Part shown: positions 8,865 through 18,270 of the stretch, one piece after another
How the letters are laid out: each line of letters starts with the position of its first letter
Position numbering within the stretch: position 1 is the first letter of the stretch
Assembly: GCF_013009345.1 (NCBI RefSeq)
Contig: NZ_JABELE010000003.1
Coordinates: 1-64,000 of the forward strand
Direction of reading: 5' to 3'
Length of the DNA: 64,000 bases
DNA from: Acinetobacter geminorum
GTDB taxonomy: Bacteria; Pseudomonadota; Gammaproteobacteria; Pseudomonadales; Moraxellaceae
Translations under genes and position numbers: made by a program
The notes under the pieces: model-generated
Database searches by the model: none
Seen by the model: only the letters and a program-made list of their open reading frames with translations
Told to the model about the DNA's origin: nothing

Positions 8865-10154
8865 ATGTCACTGCTACGCCGTTGGTTTGACCCTATTCGA
8901 TCGAGCTGGTTTTACCAAAAGCCTTCTCGTCAAGCGGTGTTACCCACGGAAAATGGTTTAAGTATTTATTTACGACTTGATGATGTGTATAGCTATTTGG
9001 CTGTTCAGCAATTGTCTCAGCTAGATGAAATTTTAAGTGATGAACTTAAGCCTTTAAAAATTATTATTTCGCATACGGCTTCTGAACCTCCAAACAGTAT
9101 GTCGCATGAAGAGTGGCAGAATTATTGTCTAAATGATGCCAAGATATTAGCCAAACAACATCGTTTCGGTTTTGATGAATTTCCAGAAATCCCAAGCCCA
9201 GAATCTTTAAAACAAGCGGCAGTCATATTAAAAAGAACCCCATTACAAGGTCAGAATTTCTTCCATTTACTAGAAGATATTTTCCACATGCTTTGGCAGC
9301 AACAATATGGAAAGTTGCGTACTTTACATGCCATGGCAGTTAAACATCAGCTTCCTCAACATTTTTCAGAACGTATTTTTACGGATGAGCCTGTACCTGC
9401 GGCTTACTTTGAATTTGGCGGACGTAAATATCACGCAGTAGATGATTTATTACGTTTAACTCGTCGTCTGAAGCAGCAAAAGTTACTGACGGGCAATCCA
9501 ATTTTTTTAATTAATCATATCGAATGGCGTGAACATTTGATTAATGATGCTGAAGCACTTACCGAGATTCAGACCCTTCATCCTGAGCTTGATATCTATA
9601 TTGCTTTAGAAGATCCAATGAGTTGGCTGTTACTTGCCTATATTAAGGAAGAGCTGGCTGATTATTATGATATTCAACTAAAAGTTTACCCTTTAAGTTA
9701 TCAAGGTCGAGACTGGTTTGACTGGAGTTTGGCGACACGTGTTTCTAAACGAACAGGTGTGGCCTTTACGCCATTTTGTCGCCCTACTGAGGAAAGCACA
9801 TTAGAGATGGCAAAGCTTTTCTATAGTGTGCAAGAGAATCAGCAAATCGATACAATTTTTACGATATTGCAGGCAGTTTGGACAAAAGGAAAAGATTTAT
9901 CTTTTTTAAAACATTTCCAACAGTTACAGCAACAACTTGGGATTGAGCAGCTAACCGACCAAGATGTGCAATCTGTTTTGGCGCAGAATGATGCACTTTG
10001 CAAAGACAAGCATCAGCCTGATTTGCCAGTTTTAGAGCTGCGTATTGATGGTCAGAGCTACGTATTTAATAGCTTGTATCGTGTATGGATGATCGAAAGT
10101 ATTTTTAGTAATGTATTAGAAGAGAAATATAAAACAGCCTCAACTTTTAATTGA
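8865..10154 (+). CDS. Tandem DsbA-fold / HCCA-isomerase-like protein
   Basis: Protein of 429 residues that appears to hold two copies of the thioredoxin-like DsbA/2-hydroxychromene-2-carboxylate isomerase fold. Copy one opens LSIYLRLDDVYSYLAVQQL; copy two, in the C-terminal half, opens LDIYIALEDPMSWLLLAYI. Both copy the family's strand-helix entry (YxDxxSPYSYLA type). No CxxC is present, so classical disulfide exchange is unlikely; a glutathione-dependent isomerase or a non-catalytic role is more likely. The start at 8865 is chosen for GAGG at 8853-8856; an earlier in-frame ATG at 8826 lacks one. A 7-bp hairpin straddles the stop codon. Function is not known. Confidence 0.7.
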   Translation: MSLLRRWFDPIRSSWFYQKPSRQAVLPTENGLSIYLRLDDVYSYLAVQQLSQLDEILSDELKPLKIIISHTASEPPNSMSHEEWQNYCLNDAKILAKQHRFGFDEFPEIPSPESLKQAAVILKRTPLQGQNFFHLLEDIFHMLWQQQYGKLRTLHAMAVKHQLPQHFSERIFTDEPVPAAYFEFGGRKYHAVDDLLRLTRRLKQQKLLTGNPIFLINHIEWREHLINDAEALTEIQTLHPELDIYIALEDPMSWLLLAYIKEELADYYDIQLKVYPLSYQGRDWFDWSLATRVSKRTGVAFTPFCRPTEESTLEMAKLFYSVQENQQIDTIFTILQAVWTKGKDLSFLKHFQQLQQQLGIEQLTDQDVQSVLAQNDALCKDKHQPDLPVLELRIDGQSYVFNSLYRVWMIESIFSNVLEEKYKTASTFN

Positions 10155-10231
10155 GGCCTACTTCTAAAAACAAGAATAGGGCAATACCTGTTTTTTCCGT
10201 AGCATATCCTTTAAGGAATCGGAGATAAACA

Positions 10232-10963
10232 GTGACTTTTTTAGCAATTATTATGGTGGTCTTTGCCTTCGCTGGCATGATTAAAGGCATGATTGGTTTA
10301 GGATTGCCTGCGGTATCGATGGGCTTACTCACCATCGCAATGAGTCCTTTTCAGGCAGCTTCTCTTCTGATAGTTCCTTCAATGGTCACTAATGTCTGGC
10401 AACTTTTTGCTGAAGGACATGTCTGGGCTTTTATTCGTCGTTTCTGGACGTTGCTTGTAGGCATTGTGGTGGGTTCAATATGGAGCTTTTTACCTACTTT
10501 AAGTCAAAGTCATGGGCATAGTAGTGAAATTTTATTGGGCTGTATGTTAGCCTTATATGGACTCTATGGTCTGTGTGTGAAGAAACTTCCACACTTAGGG
10601 AAGCATGAACGTTGGCTATCACCGATTATTGGATATATCGGCGGGGCAGTGACTGTAGCAACTGGTGTCATTATTATTCCAATCGTTCCTTATTTGCAAT
10701 CTTTACATTTAAAGCGTGATGAGTTGGTTCAGGCTTTAGGACTAACGTTTACTGTCTCTACCATTTGTCTTGCAGTCTTTTTACACCACAACCCGATGTC
10801 GGGAATGACATTGGATTATCGTTTATCTTTCGCTGCATTGTTGGCGGCGCTCGTTGGAATGTGGTTAGGTAAAAAAATCCGTTATCGGTTAAATGAGCAG
10901 TTATTTCGTCGTATCTTTTTTATAGGTTTGGTGTCATTAGGGCTTTATATGATTTTGCATTAA
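10232..10963 (+). CDS. TauE/SafE-family membrane exporter
   Basis: Hydrophobic protein of 243 residues with 7-8 membrane segments. The N-terminus carries the family's GMIKGMIGLGLPAVSMGLL motif, repeated in weaker form as YIGGAVTVATGVIIIPIVPYL in the second half, as expected for this duplicated family (DUF81, sulfite/sulfonate or other small-anion export). It starts with GTG at 10232, supported by GGAG at 10221-10224 with 7-nt spacing. It converges on the LysR gene that follows, ending 8 bp from it. The substrate is not known. Confidence 0.82.
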   Translation: MTFLAIIMVVFAFAGMIKGMIGLGLPAVSMGLLTIAMSPFQAASLLIVPSMVTNVWQLFAEGHVWAFIRRFWTLLVGIVVGSIWSFLPTLSQSHGHSSEILLGCMLALYGLYGLCVKKLPHLGKHERWLSPIIGYIGGAVTVATGVIIIPIVPYLQSLHLKRDELVQALGLTFTVSTICLAVFLHHNPMSGMTLDYRLSFAALLAALVGMWLGKKIRYRLNEQLFRRIFFIGLVSLGLYMILH

Positions 10964-10971
10964 GCCAATTT

Positions 10972-11862
10972 TTAAGGGCGATGTTGCAATAAAAAATCTG
11001 AAAATTGTTTATAACTATTAGGGAGCTGATTGAAATTTTGTGTAGCCAAAAGCAGTTTACGATTTGCCCAAGCACCTAGCAGTTGAATGGAATGAAAGTC
11101 ATAGTCTGATTGCAAACGCTGGGCAGCGCGAGCCGGCATAATCGCAATTCCGACACCTTTGGCGACTACCTCAGCAATCGCCCCAAAATTAGGTAAGCGC
11201 AAACGGTACTGTATGTTAAAGCCTAATAGCTTAGCTTGAGTTTCGATGGACTGTTGCAATGAATGATGGGGTTTAAGACCAATAAAACCATAACTTAAAG
11301 CCTCTACCAAATTCAGCTCTTGTTGTTGAGCTAAATTGTGAGTAGGAGGACAAATTAGAACTAATGGATCGCTAGCAAATTCCTTAGTTTGCAAATGTCT
11401 GGTATCAAAAAAACTTGAGACCAGCCCAAGATTTGCAACTCCTTGCGTTAATGCCTCTACAATTTCTGAACTTTCTGCCTCGTGTAAATCAATGTTCATT
11501 TCGGGATGAAGCACCAAATATTGCGGTAATAACGGAGGCAAATATTCGCTTTGAGCAGAAGAGTTACACCAAAGCGTTAATGACTCTGTGGTAGGCGGCC
11601 TAAAACGCTGCATTTCTTGTTCGAGCTGCTCTTTTTGTGCCATAAGTTGACGTGCATGCTCAACAAAAGCGTGTCCTGCTGTGGTGAGCTCTACACCAGT
11701 GGTGTGACGAATAAATAAGGGTGTTTCGAAATATTGTTCGAGTTTTTTAATACGTTCGCTTGCGGCTTGAAGTGAAATCGCAGAGCGGTCTGCACCTTTG
11801 GTTAGACTACCTGTAGAGACAATATGAAGAACCAGCTGTAAATCAAAAAAATCAAAACGCAT
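10972..11862 (-). CDS. LysR-family transcriptional regulator
   Basis: Protein of 296 residues: an N-terminal winged helix-turn-helix (about 1-60, LVLHIVSTGSLTKGADRSAISLQAASERIKKLE) and a C-terminal periplasmic-binding-like effector domain (about 90-296). LysR proteins usually activate a divergent gene in response to a small ligand. Here the upstream neighbour is the co-directional NCS2 permease, separated by a terminator, and the TauE-like gene converges with it. So the target cannot be deduced from layout. Confidence 0.88.
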   Translation of the reverse strand: MRFDFFDLQLVLHIVSTGSLTKGADRSAISLQAASERIKKLEQYFETPLFIRHTTGVELTTAGHAFVEHARQLMAQKEQLEQEMQRFRPPTTESLTLWCNSSAQSEYLPPLLPQYLVLHPEMNIDLHEAESSEIVEALTQGVANLGLVSSFFDTRHLQTKEFASDPLVLICPPTHNLAQQQELNLVEALSYGFIGLKPHHSLQQSIETQAKLLGFNIQYRLRLPNFGAIAEVVAKGVGIAIMPARAAQRLQSDYDFHSIQLLGAWANRKLLLATQNFNQLPNSYKQFSDFLLQHRP

Positions 11863-11910
11863 GACAGGGAACGTATTGAAGGCTAAAAAGTCATCATACT
11901 AAATCGTAAT

Positions 11911-11938
11911 AAAAAAAGGCAGCTTGCGCTGCCTTTTT
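11911..11938 (-). terminator. Terminator after the NCS2 permease
   Basis: Hairpin AAAAAGGCAGC-TTGC-GCTGCCTTTTT, with T-run on the minus strand, just after the permease stop at 11943. It insulates the LysR gene from the permease transcript. Confidence 0.88.
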
Positions 11939-11942
11939 GAAT

Positions 11943-13238
11943 TTAGGTTTTATCTTTTAAACTAAACAGCCAATTTAAAATAATGGCCGCAAAAGTTGCT
12001 GTACCAATACCACCTAAATTGAAGTTACCGAACAATAATTCAAAGTTACCAGCACCTAAAATAATCGTGACCGAAGCAACAATCAGGTTTTTATTGTTAG
12101 AAAAATCAACTTTGTTTTCAATCCAGATTTTTGCACCGGCAATGGTAATTAAACCAAACACAACAATAGATGCACCTGTTAAAACTGCGCTTGGGATCGT
12201 ACTAATTACCGCACCAAATTTTGGAGATAGACCTAAGAAAATTGCAAAGACACCTGCGATCACAAAAACAATGGTTGAGTACACACGAGTGACTGCCATC
12301 ACACCAATGTTTTCACCGTAAGTAGTCATGCCCGGAGCGCCGACACTACCAGATAGTGTTGTTGCCAAACCATCTGCAACAAATGCTTTACCTAATTGTG
12401 GAGTCAGGTTTTCACCAGTCATGGCACCTACAGCTTTAATATGCCCTAGGTTTTCTGCTACTAAAATAAGAGCAACCGGAGCAATAATGAGCATAGCTCT
12501 GGTGTCAAAAGTAGGGTGTGAAAAACTTGGAATACCGAACCACGCAGCTTGAGAGATCTGACTAAAATCGATTGGTTTACCTAAACCTAGCCCATTGGTG
12601 GTGATGGCATAAATCACATAAGCCAAGATTAAACCGACCAATAAAAGTAGACGTTGCAATAAGCCGCGAGTAAAGACCGCAATACTTCCCATACAAAGTA
12701 CGGTAATGAGTGCCATCCACATTTCAAATGGTTGGCCTGCAACACCTTTAATTGTCACTGGTGCAAGGTTTAGACCAATAATCATCACAATGGCGCCAGT
12801 CACCACAGGTGGCATGAGTTTTTCAATCCACCGTGTACCTGTAAGCATCACAATAAAACCGATGATGGCATAAAAAACACCACATGCTACGATTCCACCT
12901 AAAGCCATGGATAGATTTGGATTGGCACCTGAACCTGTAATATGTCCAGTTGCAGCTGCAACCACACCAATAAAGGCAAAACTTGATCCTAAGTAACTTG
13001 GAACGCGACCACCTGTAATTAAGAAGAACAGGATGGTACAGATGCCAGACATTAAAATGGCAAGATTTGGATTAAAACCCATGAGTAATGGTGCTAAAAC
13101 AGTTGCTCCAAACATGGCAAACGCATGTTGAATACCCAAAACAGCACTTTGAACTGGAGGGAGATATTCATTGGTAGAGACTGGCCGATGGTCAATATCA
13201 CCTTGGTAAGGCTGCCATTTTGGAAACCAATTGGACAT
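11943..13238 (-). CDS. NCS2 uracil/pyrimidine permease (UraA/RutG-like)
   Basis: Inner-membrane protein of 431 residues with about 12-14 membrane segments. Early QHAFAMFGATVLAPLLMG and GSSFAFIGV are typical of the uracil branch of the nucleobase:cation symporter-2 family. The core AENLGHIKAV and TTYGENIGVMAVTRVYST resembles E. coli RutG more than UraA. It probably imports uracil or thymine with protons. A single gene with its own terminator; no pyrimidine catabolic gene is adjacent, so its pathway link is unproved. Confidence 0.85.
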   Translation of the reverse strand: MSNWFPKWQPYQGDIDHRPVSTNEYLPPVQSAVLGIQHAFAMFGATVLAPLLMGFNPNLAILMSGICTILFFLITGGRVPSYLGSSFAFIGVVAAATGHITGSGANPNLSMALGGIVACGVFYAIIGFIVMLTGTRWIEKLMPPVVTGAIVMIIGLNLAPVTIKGVAGQPFEMWMALITVLCMGSIAVFTRGLLQRLLLLVGLILAYVIYAITTNGLGLGKPIDFSQISQAAWFGIPSFSHPTFDTRAMLIIAPVALILVAENLGHIKAVGAMTGENLTPQLGKAFVADGLATTLSGSVGAPGMTTYGENIGVMAVTRVYSTIVFVIAGVFAIFLGLSPKFGAVISTIPSAVLTGASIVVFGLITIAGAKIWIENKVDFSNNKNLIVASVTIILGAGNFELLFGNFNLGGIGTATFAAIILNWLFSLKDKT

Positions 13239-13484
13239 AAAATAAACTCGTTATTCTTTAATTGGTGCAATGATACTCTTTCTTGAGAATGCATTTAATC
13301 TCTAGAGAGAAGTATGTCAGTGAAAATTAATTATTTTTTAACGATTGGTATAATTTTTTAAATTCTAAATGTACGTATTTAGTTATTTTTTTCTTATAAA
13401 AATTAATTTTATGATTTTTAAAAAATATTTAAAAAAATAGAAAATCGGGGAAAATTTAAGAAAACTGGGGAACTTTGTAAGTAA

Positions 13485-13513
13485 AAAGCAGCGCATCGGT
13501 AATGCACTGCTTT
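13485..13513 (-). terminator. ppc terminator
   Basis: Stem AAAGCAG/CTGCTTT, one mismatch, then GCAT/ATGC, loop of five; on the minus strand it is followed by TTTTTACTT. It lies about 25 bp after the ppc stop. Confidence 0.78.
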
Positions 13514-13536
13514 GTTAAACAATCGGTAAAATCAGC

Positions 13537-16221
13537 TTAGCCAGTGTTACGTAAACCAGCAGCAATACCTGCAATACTCACCATTAGCGCATGATCAACA
13601 GGGGTGTTTTCTGCTTGACGCTCAGCGAGATAATCGCGACGGCGTTTCATCAGTTCAGCCTGTAAAAGGTGTAAAGGTAGTAAATACGGTTTGCGAACTT
13701 GCATAGACTGATCAAGAACTTCGTTATTACTCAGAAGTTTTGATTCATCTTTTAAAGCGAGTAGGGTTTCAACAGCATCTTTTAATCGCTGACGTAATTG
13801 GTTGCCGAGTACTTTTAAATCTTCATCTTCAGTCAGATGTGATTCGTAATAGAGCGCAATATTGGCATCGGCTTTTGACAATACCATTTCCAGCATATCG
13901 ATGAGGGTCTGGAAATAAGGCCATTGCTGGAGCATTTCATCGAGGGTTGCTTTTTGCTGATCGGCAATCACTTCATTAATAGCTGCGCCAGTGCCTAGCC
14001 ATGCAGGTAACATCAAACGGATTTGAGTCCATGCAAACACCCACGGAATCGCACGTAAAGACTCGATGCCACCACTCACTTTACGTTTTGCAGGACGCGA
14101 GCCTAACGGCAACATTTGTAATTCGAGTTCAGGGGTAACCGTACGTAAATACTTCACAAAATGTGGGTTTTCACGAACTGTTTGACGGTAGACCTTCACC
14201 GAATGATCTGTCATACGGTTCATGAGTTCACGCCATTCAGTTTTAGGTTCTGGTGGCGGTAATAAGGTCGCTTCAAGTGTTGCTGCGGTATAGATCTCAA
14301 GGTTTTGCATGGCAATACCTTCTAGACCGAATTTGAAGCGAATCATTTCACCTTGTTCTGTGACACGGATTGCCCCAGAAATTGAACCAGGAGGTTGCGA
14401 GAACAAAGCCTGTTGGGTTGGTGCCCCACCACGGCTAATTGAACCGCCGCGACCATGGAATAATGTCAACTGTACGCCGTGTGTTTGAGCAATTGCTGTT
14501 AGCTCTTCTTGAGCACGATATTGCGCCCAGTTGGCAGACATGAAACCAGCATCTTTTGCAGAGTCGGAGTAGCCGATCATGACTTCGTGTTTACCCTGAA
14601 TGTGCTGTTTGTACCAATGCATATTGAACAGCGTATTCATGGTAGTTGCAGCGCCATCTAAATCTTTTAAAGTTTCAAACAGAGGCACCACACGTAAAGG
14701 ATGTTGAATACCTGCTTCTTTTTGCAATAACAACACAGCTAAAACATCACTTGGATATTCAGCCATCGAAATAATATATGCCCCTAAGGATTCAGGCGGT
14801 TGGTCTGCCAAAGTGCGCATGGTTGCAAATACTTCTTGGACATCTGGATGACCAATTAAACTGCCCTCAGGTTCATTAATATATTTCGGTAAAAGCGGGC
14901 GTTTACTTTGTAATTCCTGAATGAGGAAGTTTTGGCGCGCTTGTTCAGTCCATGATTCAAAATTACCTAAACCTAAATATTCAGTAATTGCTGAAATCGC
15001 TTGGCGATGACGGCCTGATTCTTGGCGAATGTCGAGTTTAAGTAGTTCAATACCAAAACAGTTCACACGATAGATGAAGTCGAGAAGCTGACCATTCGCA
15101 ATTTCAGGCAGGTTACTGTCGATTAAAGAGCGGTAGCACAGCAATAGTGGTTGTAAAAGCTCATCTTTGCTTTTAATGACATTGCTGTCGTCTGCTTCTA
15201 AGCCTTGCAAGCGTTGAGCTAACCAGTGGCGAGTTGCTTTTAAACGCTCGCGTGTTGCACGTAAATATTCACGATAAGGTTCTGCATGTTGGCTACCAAT
15301 TGCTTGAATCATTTCTTCAGAACAAGTCTGGATTGAAAGTTCCCAACGTAAGTTTTCGATATCTCTTAAATAGAGATCGGCAGCTTGCCAGCGTGATAAC
15401 CAGAGTACTTCTTGGGTAATCTGATGGGTAACATTTGGGTTACCATCTCGGTCTCCGCCCATCCAAGATGCGAAGCGAACTGGTGCAATATTAAGTGGTA
15501 AATTGAGTTGGCAGTTTTCTTGAACTAATTCATTTAACTCACGAATGAATTTAGGTACAGCATTCCAAAGTGTTTGCTCAATAGTGGCAAATCCCCATTT
15601 TGCTTCATCGACTGGAGTCGGACGGTGCTGTCTAATTTCATCTGTTTGCCAAGCTGAACTAATTTGTTGCTTTAAATTCGCAAGTGCATTTTGGCGTTCG
15701 CGTGGGGTAAGTTTTTGCTGATCAAGCTGTGAGAGGCAAGCGTTAATATCATCGTATTTTTGAATCAGGGTACGACGACTCACTTCAGTTGGGTGCGCTG
15801 TAAGTACTAACTCAATCTTAAGATCACAAATTTGCTGGAACAGTTTTTCTGTTGAAATACTTTTATCTTTAAATTTTTGAAATAAGTGAACAAGCGGATT
15901 CGGAGAGTTTGCATCCGAATCAAATTCTGCCTGTCTGCGGCTACGGACCACATGATATTGCTCGGCAATATTGGCAAAATTGAGGAAGTGAGAAAAAGCG
16001 CGGGTGAGAGGTAATAGCTCTTCATCGGGCAGTTCTAAAAATAATTGTTCTAATTGCTTTTCGGCTTCAGCTTGACCATCACGTGCACCTTTGGCAAGAG
16101 CACGGATTTGCTCGATCTGATTAAACAGTTCTTGTCCTGCATGTTGTTTTAGGGTTTCACCTAACAAATTACCAAGTAAGCGGACATCCTCACGCAGTGG
16201 CGCATCGATTTGCTGAACCAT
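13537..16221 (-). CDS. ppc: Phosphoenolpyruvate carboxylase
   Basis: Protein of 894 residues that adds bicarbonate to phosphoenolpyruvate to make oxaloacetate, refilling the TCA cycle. Catalytic His143 sits in LTAHPTEVSRRTL. The flexible glycine loop GRGGSISRGGAP and the conserved RAIPWVFAWTQIRLMLPAWLG are present, and the protein ends with the invariant RNTG. The frame is open to 16323, but the ATG at 16221 (MVQQIDAPLRED) has a strong AGGAGA site upstream and fits the family N-terminus. The length is normal. Confidence 0.96.
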   Translation of the reverse strand: MVQQIDAPLREDVRLLGNLLGETLKQHAGQELFNQIEQIRALAKGARDGQAEAEKQLEQLFLELPDEELLPLTRAFSHFLNFANIAEQYHVVRSRRQAEFDSDANSPNPLVHLFQKFKDKSISTEKLFQQICDLKIELVLTAHPTEVSRRTLIQKYDDINACLSQLDQQKLTPRERQNALANLKQQISSAWQTDEIRQHRPTPVDEAKWGFATIEQTLWNAVPKFIRELNELVQENCQLNLPLNIAPVRFASWMGGDRDGNPNVTHQITQEVLWLSRWQAADLYLRDIENLRWELSIQTCSEEMIQAIGSQHAEPYREYLRATRERLKATRHWLAQRLQGLEADDSNVIKSKDELLQPLLLCYRSLIDSNLPEIANGQLLDFIYRVNCFGIELLKLDIRQESGRHRQAISAITEYLGLGNFESWTEQARQNFLIQELQSKRPLLPKYINEPEGSLIGHPDVQEVFATMRTLADQPPESLGAYIISMAEYPSDVLAVLLLQKEAGIQHPLRVVPLFETLKDLDGAATTMNTLFNMHWYKQHIQGKHEVMIGYSDSAKDAGFMSANWAQYRAQEELTAIAQTHGVQLTLFHGRGGSISRGGAPTQQALFSQPPGSISGAIRVTEQGEMIRFKFGLEGIAMQNLEIYTAATLEATLLPPPEPKTEWRELMNRMTDHSVKVYRQTVRENPHFVKYLRTVTPELELQMLPLGSRPAKRKVSGGIESLRAIPWVFAWTQIRLMLPAWLGTGAAINEVIADQQKATLDEMLQQWPYFQTLIDMLEMVLSKADANIALYYESHLTEDEDLKVLGNQLRQRLKDAVETLLALKDESKLLSNNEVLDQSMQVRKPYLLPLHLLQAELMKRRRDYLAERQAENTPVDHALMVSIAGIAAGLRNTG

Positions 16222-16391
16222 GCTATTTTCTCCTGTTCTTATTCTTATCGAATATAGCGCGATTAACAAACATTCCAAGCTTTGAGCGTAAGAAAATGTG
16301 AATTTTTGCTTAAAAAATAACATTTAATTCGCTTGTAGCGCCTTAAAAGCTGGCATGCACTCAGCGTAACTTTTGACAATCGGACTTTGGT

Positions 16392-17015
16392 TTAACTCCC
16401 ATATTTGAGTAAGAATAAATGAATTGCATCGCGAATAATTTGCTCTAGCTCCTGAGCATTTGGGGCAGCAGTAATGCCCAGTAAAACCTTGTGATGGCGT
16501 ACACCAAGCAATAAAGACAAAAGAAGCTCGGTTTGATAGGTTGGGTCATCGGCTTGGATAAAACCTAATTCAGCCGCTTTTTGGAGGAATGCGGCTAATT
16601 GATTTTCCATTCGAGTATGTGATGCATCAAAAAACTGTAGGGCGAGAGGGCTCTGTTCTGCTGCAAGCTCTAATAATACGTGATCAAGCTTTAATGCTTC
16701 AGGTGAATAAATAATTTGTAAGGCGCGTGAACATACGATAAAGAGTGTTTGATAGAAGTCGGCTGATGTATCTAAGTCAAATTGTTTAGTATCCAGTGTC
16801 TCTTCACAAGTTTCTGTAATCGCACAGATAAATAGATTCACTTTATCTTGAAAGTGGTTATAAACCGTGAGTTTAGTAACGCCGGCTTCCTGTGCAATCT
16901 GGTTCATGCTAGTACCGTGATAACCGGATTTTAAAAAAATAGCTTTCGCGGCTTGTAGGATACGAGCACGCTTTTCCAGATCTTTGGGGCGACCACTTTG
17001 ATTAACTGTTTGCAC
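16392..17015 (-). CDS. TetR-family repressor of the adjacent RND pump
   Basis: Protein of 207 residues. The N-terminal helix-turn-helix is clear (RARILQAAKAIFLKSGYHG, then TSMNQIAQEAGVTKLTVYNHF, about residues 17-57), followed by a helical ligand domain. It is transcribed away from the MFP-RND operon across a 148-bp gap that holds a near-perfect 12-bp-arm palindrome. The arrangement copies P. aeruginosa mexL-mexJK. By analogy it represses the pump and probably itself; the inducer is not known. Confidence 0.87.
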   Translation of the reverse strand: MQTVNQSGRPKDLEKRARILQAAKAIFLKSGYHGTSMNQIAQEAGVTKLTVYNHFQDKVNLFICAITETCEETLDTKQFDLDTSADFYQTLFIVCSRALQIIYSPEALKLDHVLLELAAEQSPLALQFFDASHTRMENQLAAFLQKAAELGFIQADDPTYQTELLLSLLLGVRHHKVLLGITAAPNAQELEQIIRDAIHLFLLKYGS

Positions 17016-17065
17016 AAAATCCTCTAATAAAAGTTTAAAAAAATAAATATTTATAAGTTTTTTTA

Positions 17066-17093
17066 AATTAATGTACCCATAGGTATATTAATT
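17066..17093. promoter_or_regulatory. Candidate TetR operator
   Basis: Inverted repeat with 12-bp arms (17066-17077 and 17082-17093), one mismatch, 4-nt CATA centre; the core reads TGTACCCATAGGTATA. It lies between the divergent TetR and MFP genes, where an autoregulated repressor would bind. Confidence 0.65.
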
Positions 17094-17163
17094 AAAAAAC
17101 AAACAAACTATGATGCAAGCATATTGTGCCTTAAAAAATCAGTTTGAATAAGAGCGATAAGAT

Positions 17164-18270
17164 ATGAATCTGTTAAAACCTCTCATCATGAGTATGGTGA
17201 TTGTTTGTACGGTCACATTAATGGGATGCAGTAAAGAAGCACCCAAAACAGAAGAAATACCCTATGTGATGGTGGCGCAACCATTAACCACACTCAATGA
17301 ACAAAAAAGCTATGCAGGGGATGTGCAGGCTAGACAACAAACGGCTTTGGCATTTCGGGTTGGTGGACAAGTTACTGCACGCTATGTGGATGTAGGCGAC
17401 CGAGTTAAAGTTGGACAAGTATTAGCAAAGCTCGATGTGGCAGATGCTCAGTTACAATTAAATGCTGCTAAAGCCCAACTGGATAATGCACAGGCTTCAG
17501 CAAAAACAGCAGCAGATGAACTTAAACGTTTTCAACAATTACTCCCTATTAATGCAGTGAGCCGTTCACAATTTGATACGGTAAAAAATCAATATGACGC
17601 TGCGCAAGCTGCGCTACAGCAAGCTCGTTCTAACTACGAAGTTTCTGCCAACCAAACTGGTTATAACCAACTCGTTTCTAATAAAAACGGGGTGATTACA
17701 GCGCGAAATATAGAAATTGGACAAGTGGTTGCAGCAGGACAAGCTGCTTATCAACTTGCAATTGATGGAGAGCGTGAAGTTGTTATTGGTGTTCCTGAAC
17801 AAGCGGTTAGCGAGATTAAAGTTGGTCAAGTCGCTTGGATTACCTTGTGGTCTAAACCGAATGAAAAATTTGCTGGTTATGTGCGTGAAGTTTCTCCTGC
17901 AGCAGATCAGTCTCGTACCTTTACAGTCAAGGTAGCACTTAAAGAAGGTCAATCTGTTATTCAGCTTGGACAAAGTGCACGTGTATTTTTTAGTTCGACT
18001 CAAACCAATGTGATGAGTGTGCCACTTTCGAGTGTTTCAGCAACAGATAATCAGCCTTATGTGTGGGTGGTTAATGCGAACCAGACTTTGCGTAAAGTAC
18101 CTGTAAGGATTGGTGCATATGGAAAAGACAGCGTACCGGTGTTATCAGGCTTGGCTCCAAATGATTGGGTTGTGATTGGCGGCGTACATTTGCTACGTGA
18201 TAAACAGAAGATTCATCCGATTGATCGTGAAAACCGTGCGGTGAAAATTCAGGGAGCAACCCAGCCATGA
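17164..18270 (+). CDS. RND efflux membrane-fusion lipoprotein
   Basis: Periplasmic adaptor of 368 residues. A lipoprotein signal ends in LMGC (Cys22). Then come the usual lipoyl/biotinyl half-motifs (FRVGGQVTARYVDVGDRVKVGQVLAKLD), a helical hairpin (about 95-150), the return half and beta-barrel. It links the RND pump to an outer-membrane channel. The stop overlaps the pump start (ATGA, 18267-18270), so they are coupled. No outer-membrane factor gene follows, so a channel from elsewhere is presumably shared, as MexJK does. Confidence 0.92.
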   Translation: MNLLKPLIMSMVIVCTVTLMGCSKEAPKTEEIPYVMVAQPLTTLNEQKSYAGDVQARQQTALAFRVGGQVTARYVDVGDRVKVGQVLAKLDVADAQLQLNAAKAQLDNAQASAKTAADELKRFQQLLPINAVSRSQFDTVKNQYDAAQAALQQARSNYEVSANQTGYNQLVSNKNGVITARNIEIGQVVAAGQAAYQLAIDGEREVVIGVPEQAVSEIKVGQVAWITLWSKPNEKFAGYVREVSPAADQSRTFTVKVALKEGQSVIQLGQSARVFFSSTQTNVMSVPLSSVSATDNQPYVWVVNANQTLRKVPVRIGAYGKDSVPVLSGLAPNDWVVIGGVHLLRDKQKIHPIDRENRAVKIQGATQP

